From: Diploscapter coronatus
Taxonomy: Eukaryota > Nematoda > Chromadorea > Rhabditida > Rhabditidae
NCBI GenBank assembly: GCA_964036155.1
Contig: OZ038423.1
Coordinates: 5,967,249 to 6,031,248 of the forward strand
DNA: 64,000 bases
Direction of reading: 5' to 3'
The position numbers and the translations under genes are program-made. Every line of letters begins with the position of its first letter. The first letter of the stretch is position 1. This document shows positions 36,501-50,415 of the stretch, piece after piece. The notes under the pieces are model-generated. The model had not been told where the DNA came from and did not search any database. It worked only from the letters and a program-made list of their open reading frames with translations.

Positions 36501-39500
36501 GCAGGTCTGACCGAATATCGAAGCCGTAGATGCGCGCTGTGCCTGACGAGGGCTTGTAGAAGCCACACAACAGGGACCTGCAAATGATAATTAGTTATCA
36601 TGATTTCATCGATGGAGAGGAATACATTTTGAAAAATAAGAAATTGCATGATAGTAATAGAAATAATCTAGGAGATCTTACATAGTAGTCGTCTTGCCAG
36701 CCCCATTATGCCCCAACAGAGCAGTTATACTCGATTCGTACAGCCTCAGATGCAGATTGTCGAGGGCCTTCGTCCCGTTGCTGTAGATCTTCGACAGGCC
36801 AGAAATGTGGACTGTCATCTTCTGGCCGACTGGCTCTGATTCGAACGAGTCCGAGGCTGAAATCAAAATGGTTAAAGTTGAGCATTTCAGGCTGCGAATA
36901 ATTGTGCTCTAAAGAGAAAAGAAGGAGGAATAGAGTATGGAAGAGAAATGGCGTTGAGACAAAATACTCATTCGTGGAACAGAAGTACCCCAGCCAAAAT
37001 GTTAGGGATGAGGTAATAACTGAAGCGAAATCGAAAGAAAAAAGCAACGATAAATAAAATCAAGCCATGACCTAATACTTTTGTAGATTCAAAATCTGGG
37101 AGCATTCCGAAATTTAAAGATAGCCTCATCCTTTGAAAGCAACCAGTATATAATAAGATGACGAGAGCTCTTATCCACCATTTTTCTCCCTACTCTAGCA
37201 CACCTTGCATATCGCTAAATCTAAGTCTCGACATCTCGTCATTTACGAATTTCGTACTTTAAACGAATATAACAGTGCTAAAAAATCTTAATTTGAAGCC
37301 TTACCAGGAATGGATTCAAACTGATCTCCAATATCGTTGACCTCGTTTCCCCTCGAATTCGGAAGCCAGTACGACAGAGTGAACGGGAAGTACCACTTGC
37401 GACCGACTCCGTATGCTCCTGAAAAATTGAAAGTGAAAACAAAGAAATAATGATGTTGATTACCAGGGAAGATAGCACTAATGTACCAGGCTGCGATTAA
37501 GCAGAATACCGTCTGACAGGTCAAAGCAACGAAGACGGAGGTCAGGCCAATTCCGTAGTCTGGAAAAAGATTGATGTGTTGATGGCATAAAGCTTATAAC
37601 AAAATGAGATTTTTAAACTTTGAAAAGGAGAACAAAAAGCGTGAAAATGAATGGATATCGAAAACTTTGGTATGGGCTTGGTTGTTTGAGGTCTAATCTT
37701 CAGCGAATGGGTAAAGGTGAGAAAATGTGAGGCCAAAATACTCGCATTTGGGAATACTTTGTTTGAGCTGTTAGTTTTAAAAAGTGAAGAATTAGAATAC
37801 CTTTGAGCCAAATTTTGTGGAATTCACTCCAATGCGCCTCGTCGATTTCGTTGGCTTTGCCCAACATCAGAGTGCCGTAGCCAAGAGCGCTTTGGGGGAG
37901 GATCAGCTAAAAAATTCAATAAGTCACACAAAATGTTTTCTTTAAATACCGTAAACTTAGTGAAAGTCGAATTTTTGTTCTTCTTCGACAGGTAAAAAGG
38001 GTAGAAGAACAGAAAGTAGACCACGCATCTGAAAAAACCAGAAATTTTGAATAAGAAAACAACTCTTACGTGACGGCAGCAGAAATGTTGGCATTCGTGA
38101 AGAAGGTGGTGAGCAGTGCGGAGAAGGAGATCGACGAGAAAACGAACAGAGTGAAGAACACTAGCAGCAGGGTAATGTCCGTATGTGAGTAGATGTTGCC
38201 GTACTGCAAAATATTTATTTCAAAATGTGCATCTTTTGAGGAAATGATAAAAAATAAGGTAGTTTCGATTAATATCTCTTCGAACAAGGCAAAAATGAGC
38301 TTCTTTGTATTTTGAGCATGACCCTTTTTGAATGCTGAATATCGATGAAAAGTTCAAAAACGAATAAAAAGTTGAATGGAAAATGTGTGCCTTGCTGCTC
38401 AATGAAATTCTTTAAGAAAGTCACTCACCACCAGAAGCACCGAAATGAGAATGACAGAGACGACGTTGAGGACGAAAGAGACACTCGCCCAGGACAGGAA
38501 GTGGATTGCATCGCCCAAACCCATGATTCGCATGTGCTCCTGAAAAGACAGTAAGCCAATCAATGAGAAGAATCTATTCGATAGATTCGAACCTTCAATT
38601 TCTGTTCCTTTTCGTAGACGATGTTCTTGACGAGGAGCATGGCAGGCACGATGAAGGACAACAGAACGAACAGACCCAGGAAATTCTCCACGTTGAAGCT
38701 GAAAACGTAGATACTCAAGATTTTAAAAATTCATGAATGCAAGATGAAAGATCGCAGATATTTTACATAAATAAAATACAAGGTTTGCGTGATCTCTTAT
38801 CTGATGTATTTTTAGAAAGAATAAAATTTGCTCGAATTTCTACCTATCTTTGAAAACACATGGATATGGTTCTTGCTGCGCATAAACTCCCATCTCCGGC
38901 TTGATCCCCATCGTTAATTCGATTAGAGCTCGATCCACTGCTTCTGAAAATCATTACTTCTATCATCTTCTACCGAAAACCCCCAACCTTGTAGAAAAGA
39001 GAACCCGTAAGTGATGTATTTGAGATCGCGAAATGGCATGTTTCGGTCGAAGATGTTCCGAGATCCGTCCGTCACATCGTTGGTCGCTAAAAATTAGAAA
39101 ATTCATTAAAAAAAAGAAAAGTTACACTTCTAATGAAGCACAACAATCGAGATAATGAGATTGGATTGTTGTTTCAAAACATTTTAAGTTGAAAATTATT
39201 TTTTTAAATAAGAAGGAAAAGAAAGATGCGAACTCACTATCAACCATGCTGGAGATATGTCTGATCTGGTAGGTGGTGTCCTCTGTGAAATATTCGCCTG
39301 TCGAATTGGAGAAATCGAAGACGAGTCCGGAAAAGTACTGGCCGAATTGCTGCAGACAGACTGCAGTCTCCTCCAGCTCTGAGGCATTCGACACGATTCG
39401 GAAACGGTCAACCAACACGCACTAGAAGCAAACAAGTGGCATCATTGAAATGTTTAAATGCTTAGACATAGATTAAGAAAAGTAAATACTCATTTGCACT

Positions 39501-42500
39501 ACACATCTGAATTATGAATCCAGAGAAAACATAGGACTTTTAGGAAACGTTTGTGAAGGTTTCAGTTCTAGCTGAGAAAAAATAAAGAAAAATCTCGTAA
39601 AAGTACTTTTAGACTTGCAGAAAATATGTATTTTTCTTCTTAAATCTTACATCCAAAAACTGATCGACTTGTCTCACAGCACTACCAGTCAAATTGCCCA
39701 GAGAATATGGGTCATCTATTCCTTTGAAGGCGTGTTCCAGGAAGAATTTGAATGGCTTGAGGAGCGGGGAAATGACCGGTGGCAAGGGGTGAGAGCCGTT
39801 GAGATATAGCAGGATGTTCTGCAACAGAAAGCAATAAATTTGGCATTGAAAACAATGCGCTCGCAATAAAAAAATCGCTTTACCTCAGCAGCCTTGTTCA
39901 ATTGACTGTTCTGCAGAGCCAACTGCAAGTCAGGGGCCATTTCGGGGTAGTCAAACAGCTGATCGCGGACATAGGCAAACAGACGGAGAGGCTCGTTTAA
40001 CTGCGAAGAAGAACATTATTATTATTATTATTATTATTGTGATTCGTGAACGAGAAAAATCTCAATCTTGAACTTCAAAATTTTTAAAAGTGAAAGAAAA
40101 ATACTCTACTGTTCATTGAAAAAGAATCGAAATGCTCACCAAATTGACGAGCTCTCTAACAGCGTTGTTGTCAGGAGCGACGAGGATGTAGCCCTGCAGC
40201 ATGGGTTTCAGTTGGCGCAGGAAGAATGAATCAATTGATGAACAATTCTCTGCAAAATCGAAACTTGACAGTATCGTTGAAAAATTCATCTACATAGATT
40301 TTTTTTCGGTATTTCATGTCCAGAAGATAGCATGAAATGACAAGAGTGTAGTTTCAAGATGATCAAACAGATATACAAGTCATTTCGAAGCATAATACTC
40401 GATATTAAAGCTTTGCCCATTCCTATACCAGAATTCACGTTGAATAAACAATACAAAGTCATCAAATTTGACATTTTTCCCAAAAGAAGAACAAACTCAC
40501 GATGATGCACAGTAACGTTGAGACAGGTCTTGTTCTGATCGCTTTCCTCTCCTGGCACTACTTTCTCGATGTACCTGAAAAGACAATTCCTTTTCCGATA
40601 GAAAGTTAAATCATACTCGACGAGCTTCTTCTGCATTTTGTCGAAAGGAGTCTGGATTTTGCTCTGATCTGAGCCAGACGGTTGGACCATTCCGCTCAAT
40701 GAAGTCGCTGAAAATGCGATATTTCTAAATTTCAGCTTCGTGAAATAGGATAAATAGAAATCAAGCTTATATTTATAAGTTTTGAAAGAAAAATCGAAAA
40801 CTCACAGGTCGGATCGATTCCGCAGAAGATGTATTTGACTATGGAATCCCAAGTGATTTCTTTCCACTTTCGGATCGCTTCGAATATCGGCTGATCTTGG
40901 AATTTGAGCAGAGTGAGTATTTTGGGAATGAGATCGCTGTATGGAATGAACGACCCGTTTGCCAGAGTTATACCCTGAAAGATTCAGTGTTCAAATAAAA
41001 AGATCTATCTTGGCATAAGAGACAACTAATAGAGAAAGGAAAAAGCGATTTTTCACACCGTTTCGCAAAAGTCAAAGTTTTGAAAAAAGAAGAAATAGAT
41101 TAAAAAAAAATTACCGCGTGATTATTCGAATCGGCAGTGAGATTAGAGAATGCATCAGCCCACTGATACAGTTGGATATCGCACAATTGATCGAGTTCGT
41201 TGTTTGAAAATGAAGTTCTGAAAAATACTTCATAAGCAAAAATGGAAAAGTGAAGATACCCGTTGGGAAAGGTGAAACTCTGCTCGAAAATGGCCCTGTC
41301 GCACATCAAAGGCAAAATGTCCGTTGAACTGCCGAAAATCAGACTAATAGGGTCGTAAGGCTGGAAGAAAATCGATAAGAGACACAGAAAAATAAATCTA
41401 AAGAGTGAAAGACGGTGTTAGACAATAATTCACTACCTTATGCAATGTATTTCCTTTCTCTTTTCTTTCATTAGATTGTGTTTTTATTGCAAAGTATCAC
41501 TTATTATTTGAGTTCTCGATAATAATAAAATCGATCTACCACATCCTCTATCTGCCTGAAGAACTCTTGCTGAGGAGTGGCTGTGAAGAGCTTGGCTGTC
41601 AGTTCGGGAGGCAGATTCAGAGAGGCTGCTGTCGAATTCGAGGCAGCGGCTGGATCGCGAAATAACTGAAAAGGTATTACTCGAGAATTTTTGAAAGGAA
41701 AATATTATTTCAAATTTGAAAGTATTCATGATTTTTCCACAAGACAGTTACAATTTGAATAGTAGCCCTCAGCACGGATGAGACAGTGAAATTTTGGTAG
41801 ACGACTACCGATATTATCATGAAGTTTGCACACCTGTTTCAGATCCGTTAAACTTTCGAATAAAAAATTCGCAATGGAATCAAAGACTAACATGATTGAA
41901 CTGTGTTGGGACCTGGAAGGACGTCATGTTCATGTCCGCGATGAGGTTGATCAGACTCGTCACTTCCTCTGCGAATTTCTGGAATTCCGCTGGATTCTTT
42001 CCAATCCAATTCAGCTGCATCGTCGAATAATACAGGAAATCCACGACTCTGAAATTTACTTCTTTGATTTGTCAGTCTGTAAGCATTTTTCGGCCCATTA
42101 TGAAAAGTATTCTACCAGAGCGTCGTTTTTTTCGGAAACATCCACTTTTATTTCTAATACACATTTTTATAGGAAGTTGAATATGTTGATGTTTTCTTCT
42201 TAAATTTTTCGTTGATTCCAAATTGAAAACGGTTAACCGTAAATGATCAGATTTACAAGCTATCATCAATTCCCGCACTACTAAGAACTTTCCCGTTAAC
42301 ACCCTGATAAGTAGATCCGTGTGAATGTACTTGTTTGAACAAATCATAAATGAATGACTCACATGGACTCATTCTGTGCAGTGGCATTATTGATCTGTGC
42401 TGCCTCATCTCCAGTTGTGGGGGACAGATTGCACTCATTCGATATCGAGCAGAGTAGCGAGTGGATGAACGGAAGCAGGCCTGCCGAGGGGAACGCTTTC

Positions 42501-43136
42501 GAGTCGTAGTGACCTGCAAAATATCAATAAAAAAATTTCAACAAAATATCACTTTCATAGCGAAATAATCTTCAGAAAGTTTCAATATCTATTTTGGTGT
42601 AATTTTTGAAAATCAGAAATGCAACGACTACAGTATCAAATGTCCAAAAGCCAGCAGTTTCTATTTCTCATGATTTTTGATGATTCTTTTCTGCTCACAG
42701 TGTGTAGAGGCGATTGTAAAATCGCGTGTCCTGACGAGTGCCAAAATGGCGAATAGCAGAACGGGGACGAGTAGCTCGATCGCCAGCCAAACCTGCAAAC
42801 AACAAGGGAAACTAATCGATCATCATTATTGTGATTCCTCTCATTTTTAGTCGGCTAAAATAAGCAAATGCTTATTTCAAGTTAAGATAAAGTGGCGATG
42901 ACCTTCTAAACGTTTAGCAGTATGTTCAGAGGCGAATTACATTGAAACATGAAACTTGTTGGGGAACTTGTGGTGAACCTTGCAGGGAAAATCCATCGGT
43001 AGTGAGTCAATCAGTAAATTTTTAAATAGTCCATCCTAGTTAATCCTTTCCACAGAAAAAGACGAACCTTTTGCCGTCTCTTAATGAGTATGTTCTTCCA
43101 GAGGAGATACCGCAGCTGCCTCCGGAAGGTGGTCAT
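27594..43136 (-). CDS. ABCA-class full ABC transporter (CED-7/ABT family)
   Basis: This is a large multi-exon gene for an integral membrane lipid-type transporter. The start is ATG at 43136, beginning [15 protein letters not shown], as ABCA proteins do. Order along the minus strand: TM1 (exon 42699-42792); a long glycosylation-rich extracellular loop 1 (about 42513-38780); TM2-6 (about 38700-37280) with the ABCA hallmark [18 protein letters not shown]1 (about 36870-35500) with Walker [11 protein letters not shown]-loop LSGGM (split by an intron) and Walker [14 protein letters not shown]7 (about 34450-34070); extracellular loop 2 (about 34040-31510); TM8-12 (about 31350-29970); NBD2 (about 29590-27594) with Walker [11 protein letters not shown]-loop LSGGN, Walker B ending DEPSAG and the terminal TLDEVFQSL motif. 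The last exons are 27845-27907 and 27594-27686, stop TAA. Both NBDs look catalytically intact. Nematode relatives are CED-7 (corpse engulfment) and the ABT proteins; which orthologue this is cannot be settled here. Internal exon borders were only partly resolved. Confidence 0.9.
40015..40038. repeat. (ATT)8 microsatellite
   Basis: Eight tandem ATT units in an intron of the ABCA transporter gene. No further role is apparent. Confidence 0.9.
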
Positions 43137-46100
43137 TTTGTTGGGTAGCCGATTGAATTCCCCTTCCCACGAGCTTTCAGACCCTGTCTCTGTCTGTTTC
43201 ACTCGATCTGCTAGAAGAGCTTTCGATTATTATCGATAAATCTGAGGAGACATCTGCAGACGAGTCACTCCACTCTGACGACTGAGCCTGAAATTCATGA
43301 AATTTACAGCAAAATCGATAAAAAAAAATAAATTTTCCTAAAGAAGTCGAAATCAGCAACAATAAAATACGAGTACATGAAATACAGAAGTGCTAGAGAG
43401 AAGGAGAAAAGAATGTTTTTTTTTTTAATTTCGTAAATTTATAATTGTCAGTCGCTGTTCTCTTTCAAGCTCGCCTGTTTTTATGAATGTCTATCGCTAT
43501 GGTGATACGATAAGAAAATGGCTCGGTTCAGTAATTAGGCGATGAAAATGGTATTTATCTTGCAAAAGCAAGCTACAGCCAAGTTATAAAATAGGTCTGC
43601 GAATAAAATAATCGGAAACTTTTCGAAAATTGCGCGAAAAGTGGAGGTTGTTGAGCCGGATAGAATCCAGGGATTTTTGACGAAGACCGAAAGTTATTCT
43701 TCAAAGTTTAGCAGAACTAATTGTTATTGTGACCGATTTTCAGTGTTCGCGAGATGGTGCAAAGATTTTTTGATTCGACAATGTTTATCCTCTTCTTGTT
43801 TACACGTCGATGCTTCAGATGCAGAACCGTTTGGCTGGAGCTTTTTGGATGTCAGACCGGCCACACAAGACAAGAGACGATGCAACAATGAATTCGACTA
43901 AGAAGTCATTGGGAAAGGTCAGTCAAGCCTACTTTTCATCAAAATGCAGTTGTATAGATATACTTTGCAATTTAATTTAAAGAAAGGAATACCACGGGTT
44001 TTCTGGCATAGAAAAGAAGAGCGTGACATCAGATATGAGTCAAAACTTGTTTAGAAGCAATAATATGCTAATTTGTCACATTTTTAATATTACGCGAAAT
44101 AATGGCGGACGAAACCTCTACGCCACGCGGATATAATAGGAGGGGATTATTCGAAAGCAAAAATTTCTGCGAACTTTGCGTAATAATTTTTCGAACCTAT
44201 AATCGAATGAAGATCATGGAAAATCAACTAATATTAAAGGAAAAATAGGTCGAGCCAAATTCGCTGATCATAATGGGAAAAAAATGCAACTCAAAATCTA
44301 CTCTCAAAATTAGTGAATTGTAGAAAAATGGAAGGCCATTAAGTCTGGAATTGCAAATGATTCAACTATTTAGTCATTCATGAAGTGCTTGGCACGTAAA
44401 ATCGCATAGATTAGAAATTCAGCCAAATAACTACTGCATTGCTAATTTCAAAATGACTAATTTATGACGGGTTAGAATGGTCAAATTTAGCAAGTTGGTT
44501 TATGAAAAATCAAACCACTAGCGAGAATTATCTAAGGTGAGAGGTTCTCAAATTCGGTATAAGTTGGCTAGTGCATTCGTAAAAACCAATCTTTAGATTG
44601 ATCACCCACTCGATCTATCCTTCTTCCTTCCTCTTTGCTAGGCTCTTTCCCGTAATCCGCATGCTTTTTGCCCTTTCTTCATATTGACACTCGCAATCAT
44701 GTCGTCTCGCATCGCGTAACTCTGACTTACCGCAATCAGTTAGCAAAATAATGCACAAATCGAGTCGATAAACTATACCATTTACTTTATCACCGAAAGG
44801 TTTTTTTTTTAAACTTGAGTTAATATTGAAAGAAAAGCAGGTGGAAAATAAAAAGGAAACGAGCAAAACTAAAAATATAAAACACCTGAATTTTGCGAAG
44901 TTTTCAAAGTTCAGATTTAGTCATCCAGTCATGAGTAAATAGTTTATCACTACTTCAAAATGAACGTGCTAATTACTAGTGCAAAGTCTTCAACCCCACT
45001 TGGAAAACTTTTCGAAAATATTTTTCATTCCAAACTAGAAAGTCGATAAAAATAATGTCTCGTGGATGCACGAAAATTTACGAATAAGTGACGCAGAACT
45101 TTGAGCATCAAATAATATGACTATCTAAAATGAGGAGAAAACGAGCACTAAACTTTTATGGCTTTCACGAAATCAAAACCATCATTAATTAGCACATTTT
45201 GACGAAAAGAGATGTTGTGATAAGAGTGTTCTAGTCAAAACTCCTTAAAATTCTAAAATATTTCAAATTTCATAAATACATAAATGGAAATGATGAGTTT
45301 TTTGGCGCGGAAGGCTCAATTGCTCTGCTCTATCGATCTGCCTCTTTCCAAACAGTGAAATAGTCAGTTATACAGCTCACGGAAGACAGTGAAAAATCAA
45401 AGAGACACCAACTTTTTTATTGACAGACTGGCTAAAGAGCATGCAATTTCGAGAGAATAAGAGACGAAAAGCATGAAAATTGACTAGTTAGAGAAAGTGA
45501 GCAAATTTCGATGTGATGGATGCCGTTTTGCTTTTGGACAGACAGAGCACAGCAACAGTTCTTCTGAATGATGGAATGTTTGCAAACTTGTCACAAGAAA
45601 AGCGCCGAAATTATAACAAATTCGAGAGTTTTTGAGCGCAGAAACTGAAACTTTCCTGGCATTTCAAATTAGTCACAAAAACATCCACAGCAGAGATTAG
45701 AGGTCAAGATTTGATGTCTTACATTGAGCAGAAGTTTTATTTAGATTCGAATAAACGCACTTAAAAATTTTAGAATCGATATTCGAAAATAAATCTAATA
45801 GTTTGAGTAATTCCAGCGATTCTTAATGAATTGGACAAAGATGTTATGAAACTATCCGATCGTTAAAATTATCTTGAATTATTGATTAACTTGAAATTTG
45901 ACAGAATTTTGTCCTTTTAGGGTTGTCAAATTTAATTCTAATTAGTTCAAAATAACTTTGCCATGTGTCGACACTAAAGGATAATTTTTGTAACCACAAA
46001 CTTTTGACTAACACTACATAATTTTCAATAGATAATTAAATTTCGAAAAAGAAGGACCAAAGTTTACTAAATTTTCAGAAAATTTTGATGGGAGAATAAT

Positions 46101-47567
46101 ATTTCTGCATGTTTCATAACGACATAGTTAGAACTGACTGCAAAATGCGAAAGGCCTATCAATGAAAATCATAACGTCATTTCTCTGTGCTGATAAAATA
46201 TAAGAGGCAAACATTTCGAGGCGAAAACTAATTCAAAACCTAATGGCTAAAACACGGGTTCGCTTTCCCCATGAATGAATATTCTCATCATTTAAAAGCA
46301 AATGAGTCGAAAGTTGATAATAAATTATTCTATGGAAGAGTTCAATGAAAAAACTTCCACGATATTATTAATTTCTCAAAATTACTCAAACCTTGAGAAA
46401 TTGTCAAATAAAAGTCTTGTTTCTGCCAGTTCAATACTTTTTCGTCGTCCTTTTCTCCGAGTCCTCTCATTTCGTTGTGCTCCCTGCAATGGCGAGCATT
46501 TCCATGCCTTCATGCCTGAATCGATAACGGACAGCCACGTCAAACACAACACACAAATAACATCTGGGAATGAGATTTGAACGTCATTATTCTCTGAGCA
46601 GTGTGCTATTTTTATCAGCAATGCAAGAAATGCATGGACAGAATGAAAAATTCAATTTACATGATGCACAGTAGAAATTTGTGAATATTAGCCTGGGCAC
46701 AGATGATTTTATTTTGCTTCATGGAGATGGATGTGCTTATTTAAAAAAAAAAGAAAGTTTTTAGGAACGATCGACGTGGAATAAGAAATTGAATTGTAAT
46801 AAACATCTGGTCATGTTGGGATGAAAACTAGAATCGATAATGATAATTTGATTTTTTCATACTCAAGAAAACCACAATTCGAACCAAGATTGATGAAATT
46901 GCTAAAATTTAATAACTGAGATCTCTAATCGTCAACTGACTATCTTGTGACAGTTCTACTAGTTACGAAAATTTAGGTTTTGTGATTCGAAATCTTAATT
47001 TCAACGTATCACTGATCACTAGTGCTTCTTCCTGATTGGTTTCCCTAGCAAAGTTGCTACGTAATGAAGTTTCTAGATGATTTTATTAGCTCATCAACTA
47101 ATTGTTTTGAAAGTTTATCGAAGTTATTGTCATCTGATTACAAAATTATCTAATATGCATTAGTGACGCAACAAAACCATTATAAGATCATGGCCATAAG
47201 CTAAATTTAGCTGAAAGGTGATAACATGCTTTCACACTTTTCAAACTCCGCTTCTTTCCCTCAATTCATCGATATGCATGCGTGGATCGGTTGATCAAAA
47301 GTTCTTATGACTCATTACATCACTCCTCCACTCTTCCTAACCATTTCAATCACACCAATCGATGCTATCAGTGAATTTGCCTTCTTTTGCCCTTTTGTGC
47401 CTATCAACTGAGAACTCACCAGCTCTGTTGCTTTTTTTATACGCTTTCTCTCAACATAAAGAGCAGTATCAATATAAGAAGACGGCGATAAATTTTCTCC
47501 AGCATTGCCAGAATTTCACTTCACACTTATTTCTAATCGATTATTCAATTTGCTAACCTAGACGAAA
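43137..47567. other. 4.4-kb region without a recognisable gene
   Basis: This is the upstream flank of the ABCA gene (-) and of the small Gly/Pro/Tyr gene (+), a divergent arrangement. Open frames such as 43641-43901 (+, 86 aa, Cys-rich) and 46302-46580 (+) lack splice context or recognisable features. Close to 47568 there is a pyrimidine-rich stretch and a TATA-like TTTTTTATACGC near 47430, plausible core-promoter sequence for the small gene. A TTTTGGCGCGG (E2F-like) sequence lies near 45300. Confidence 0.45.
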
Positions 47568-48211
47568 ATGTCTGGACCCAATTACAACGCCTATGGCGGC
47601 TCAGGGGGAGGCTACTACAATAATCCGCCACATCATGGCGTAAGTCATAATTGATTTCTTTGGTCTTATTTCGTCAGATTTTTTACATGATCTTTTCCCT
47701 TACTTCTTTTAACTTCGCTTTTATGAACCAACTTTAGGGCGGTATTGGCAGCGGAGTCGATCCGAATTGCATGCCTCGTCCTTACGATTCGGTCCCACCC
47801 CCACCTTATCCAGCGCCTAATCCACCATACAACCCGCCCTCACCCTACAACCCAATAGGCGGTGGCGTTTCACCTGATGGATGTTTCAGTAAGTTAAGAA
47901 TCTTCATGAAAGCTGAATAAAAATTTCTGTGATAATGGTCTATCTGTTCATTTCTCTCCATTCGATGCTCTTAAATCCAAAATAAACCTACTCTACCTTT
48001 GGCCCTCAAACTTCCTGAATAATGAAGAAAATCTGTTTCAGATCCAGGACCTCATCACCACATCGGATCGGGCGTCGAACCGAACTATGGAATGCCGCCT
48101 CGACCCTATGGCGGGGGAGGAATCGGCTCAGGTGTCGATCCATCGGGAGGCAATCACCCACCAGGACATTTCCATCATGGAGGCGGAAACAACCCATACA
48201 ACTCATACTGA
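47568..48211 (+). CDS. Small Gly/Pro/Tyr-rich low-complexity protein
   Basis: Three exons (47568-47639, 47738-47888, 48042-48211) with good donors and TTTAG/TTTCAG acceptors encode 130 aa ending in TGA. The protein is rich in Gly, Pro, Tyr, Asn and His. It has no signal peptide or membrane segment. Its most regular feature is a nine-residue unit seen three times: GGIGSGVDP, HHIGSGVEP and GGIGSGVDP, separated by Pro/Tyr-rich spacers (PPPPYPAPNPPYNPP). Only two Cys are present. AATAAA at 48279-48284 is a fitting poly(A) signal. I do not recognise the family. The composition resembles cytosolic proline/tyrosine-rich adaptor-like or condensate-forming proteins, but no function can be assigned. 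Codon use and splice sites support it as a real gene. Confidence 0.75.
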
Positions 48212-50415
48212 ACGATGGAATTATGAACTTTGTGATTACGATTGTGATGTAAAAATTCATACAATTTTGTAAAGTGTTAATAAATTTTCTACTTTAAAAA
48301 TAAGGATTATCTTTCTTATTCTCGCCTTAAACGTTTGCTTCTTAATGAAGTACGATAACACTTGGCGAAAAGTCAAAAAATTGTCTTTTAGCATCGAATT
48401 CATAAGTGTTGCTGGCATGAGGAGATGCCAAATTTGAATATATTCCCCCTTCATCTCGTTTATAATCTTATGAGCTCATTCCCCAAAGCCAGGTAGATAA
48501 TTATGAGGCTTTAAAACACCAAATTTTCGCTTTTATCCCCGGTGAAATCTAATCTTAACTTGAACACATTGAATTTGTAAAAGGGCATGCTTTTGTAGAC
48601 TCTCCGATATTCGTCTTTATTCAACTACTATCGGCATTTCAATGCACATAATACAGACAACTCTCGAAGAAATCCAGAAATGATGAGGGAAGATTGTAGC
48701 TAAAATAAATATTTTTGTTAGTATTTATTAAAATGAAAGCTTCTTACTCCCTCTTTTTTCTGAACATATTTCATTTGAATGCGAGGTGACATTTTGGATG
48801 ATATTCGAAATTCAAAGTTATTGTTCAACTAATTCAATGTTCCATTATCAAACATCTTCTCATTTCTCTAAATTTTCGATTTGCATTTTCAATGCTTTCC
48901 TAAAAATATTCGACACCTCCACTTATCATTGGACTTTATATATTTTCCAAATTTATTATTTTTGGGCATTAGGTGTGGTTTTCATTAATCGCTCCAACAG
49001 AAAAATGTTCTCCATAGTCGAATTGACTAATATCATCCATGAAAATCTCGATTATTCTAATGCAAATACTTCCCAAAACAACTCCTACGATGGATTTCGT
49101 TCTTTCTCTTTCACAAAGTGAACGGAACTCACGATATTATATATAGGTAGATATCTTGTAGCTTACTGATTAAGAAACTCAAAAATTGAAAAGTTCACTT
49201 GTTTTCAGTTCCCAGTTTATTTGAAAAAAGACTTATTTGGGCATTTTCGCATTATACTTGAACTTTTGAAACAAAAATGAAAAATTCTAGCTGAAGGATT
49301 CTGAAATCTTTACTTATTTCTAAAAAAAACTACTCATTGGTAATTTTTATATCCAATGGATCTGGCTTCACAAATCTATTGGAAAAAGTTCTGGTTCTGA
49401 AATTTCCAATTTTCGCATTCTAGTCTAGTATTGATATTTTGCCATGTGAACCTCCGCCACAGCATATAGGATGTTTTTAGTAGAATCATGATATGTATTC
49501 TTCTATTTCTTTGTGGATTATACAACGTAATAGATTTCTAGACTGGATCAAGACTTCCTAGCCTTTCTTAAATTTCTAGAAACACGATATTATAAGGGGA
49601 TTCCATAAAATGCCTAAATTTGTATGAGATCATCATCGCCAAAATGAATCTAATATGTACTTTTCCCTATGAAAATTATTGGTTATTATCATCCAAAGTC
49701 ACAAATATTAATGGGATCGAAAGAAACCAATTTTTATAATAATAGTGGTACTATGAAAAGTGAACATTATTTTCTATAGGAAGTGAGTACTTCAGAAAAA
49801 AAAAAAAAAGATTTAACACTCGATAATAGTTAGGGCATTAAGTGTATGATAATCTCATTACACAGTAATTGCATATCTATCCTTAGATATCTCACCCCGA
49901 TCTCTATAAATACCCTCAAACTGTTATTAATAAACGTTTTCGTGCTCATCAATACTCGTCGATTCCTTACACACAGCATTCACTCCTCTACAGCCTTCCG
50001 GGGTCAGACAGAACTCAACTATAATCATTTATAAATGTAGTTGATTAAATATTTTTCAGCCAAAGAGCACCGTTAACTGCAAACAATTTTTATTTCAATT
50101 TTTGCCCTTCATTTGCGTCTCGTGCCAACCTAATGGTGACAGTTGCTGAACTGTACTGCCATTAGGACTATTGGCATCGATTATGTGTATCCTTGCAGTT
50201 CTTTGCTATTCAAAAGCCCAACTGATATGGCTACTGCTGGGTGATAAGACTGATTGAAACGCAGGACATGGGTGAGGGAATACGATGGAATGAGAGATGA
50301 AAAGAATAAGGCAATTGGACAGCCATCTGGAATTCTGCAATTATCAGTTATCAAGCATCGGGCACAGGGCACCTGCCGAGAGCCCGTTCTGATAGAGCAG
50401 GCAACAGGCAGAGCG
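48212..50415. other. Intergenic region upstream of the aminopeptidase gene
   Basis: There is no supported gene. The 111-aa open frame at 48786-49121 lies in AT-rich sequence without splice or domain support. A TGATAAG GATA motif at 50242-50248 lies about 170 bp upstream of the aminopeptidase ATG and is a candidate gut-expression element. Confidence 0.45.
50242..50248 (+). promoter_or_regulatory. TGATAAG GATA motif upstream of the M1 gene
   Basis: TGATAAG matches the core worm intestinal GATA site and sits about 170 bp upstream of the signal-peptide ATG. It is one short motif in a promoter-proximal position, and function is inferred only. Confidence 0.3.

Noticed and set aside
43137..43202. 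Upstream extension of the ABC transporter beginning at a GTG codon
   Set aside because: No ATG or usable acceptor upstream in this frame; the ATG at 43136 gives a typical ABCA N-terminus.
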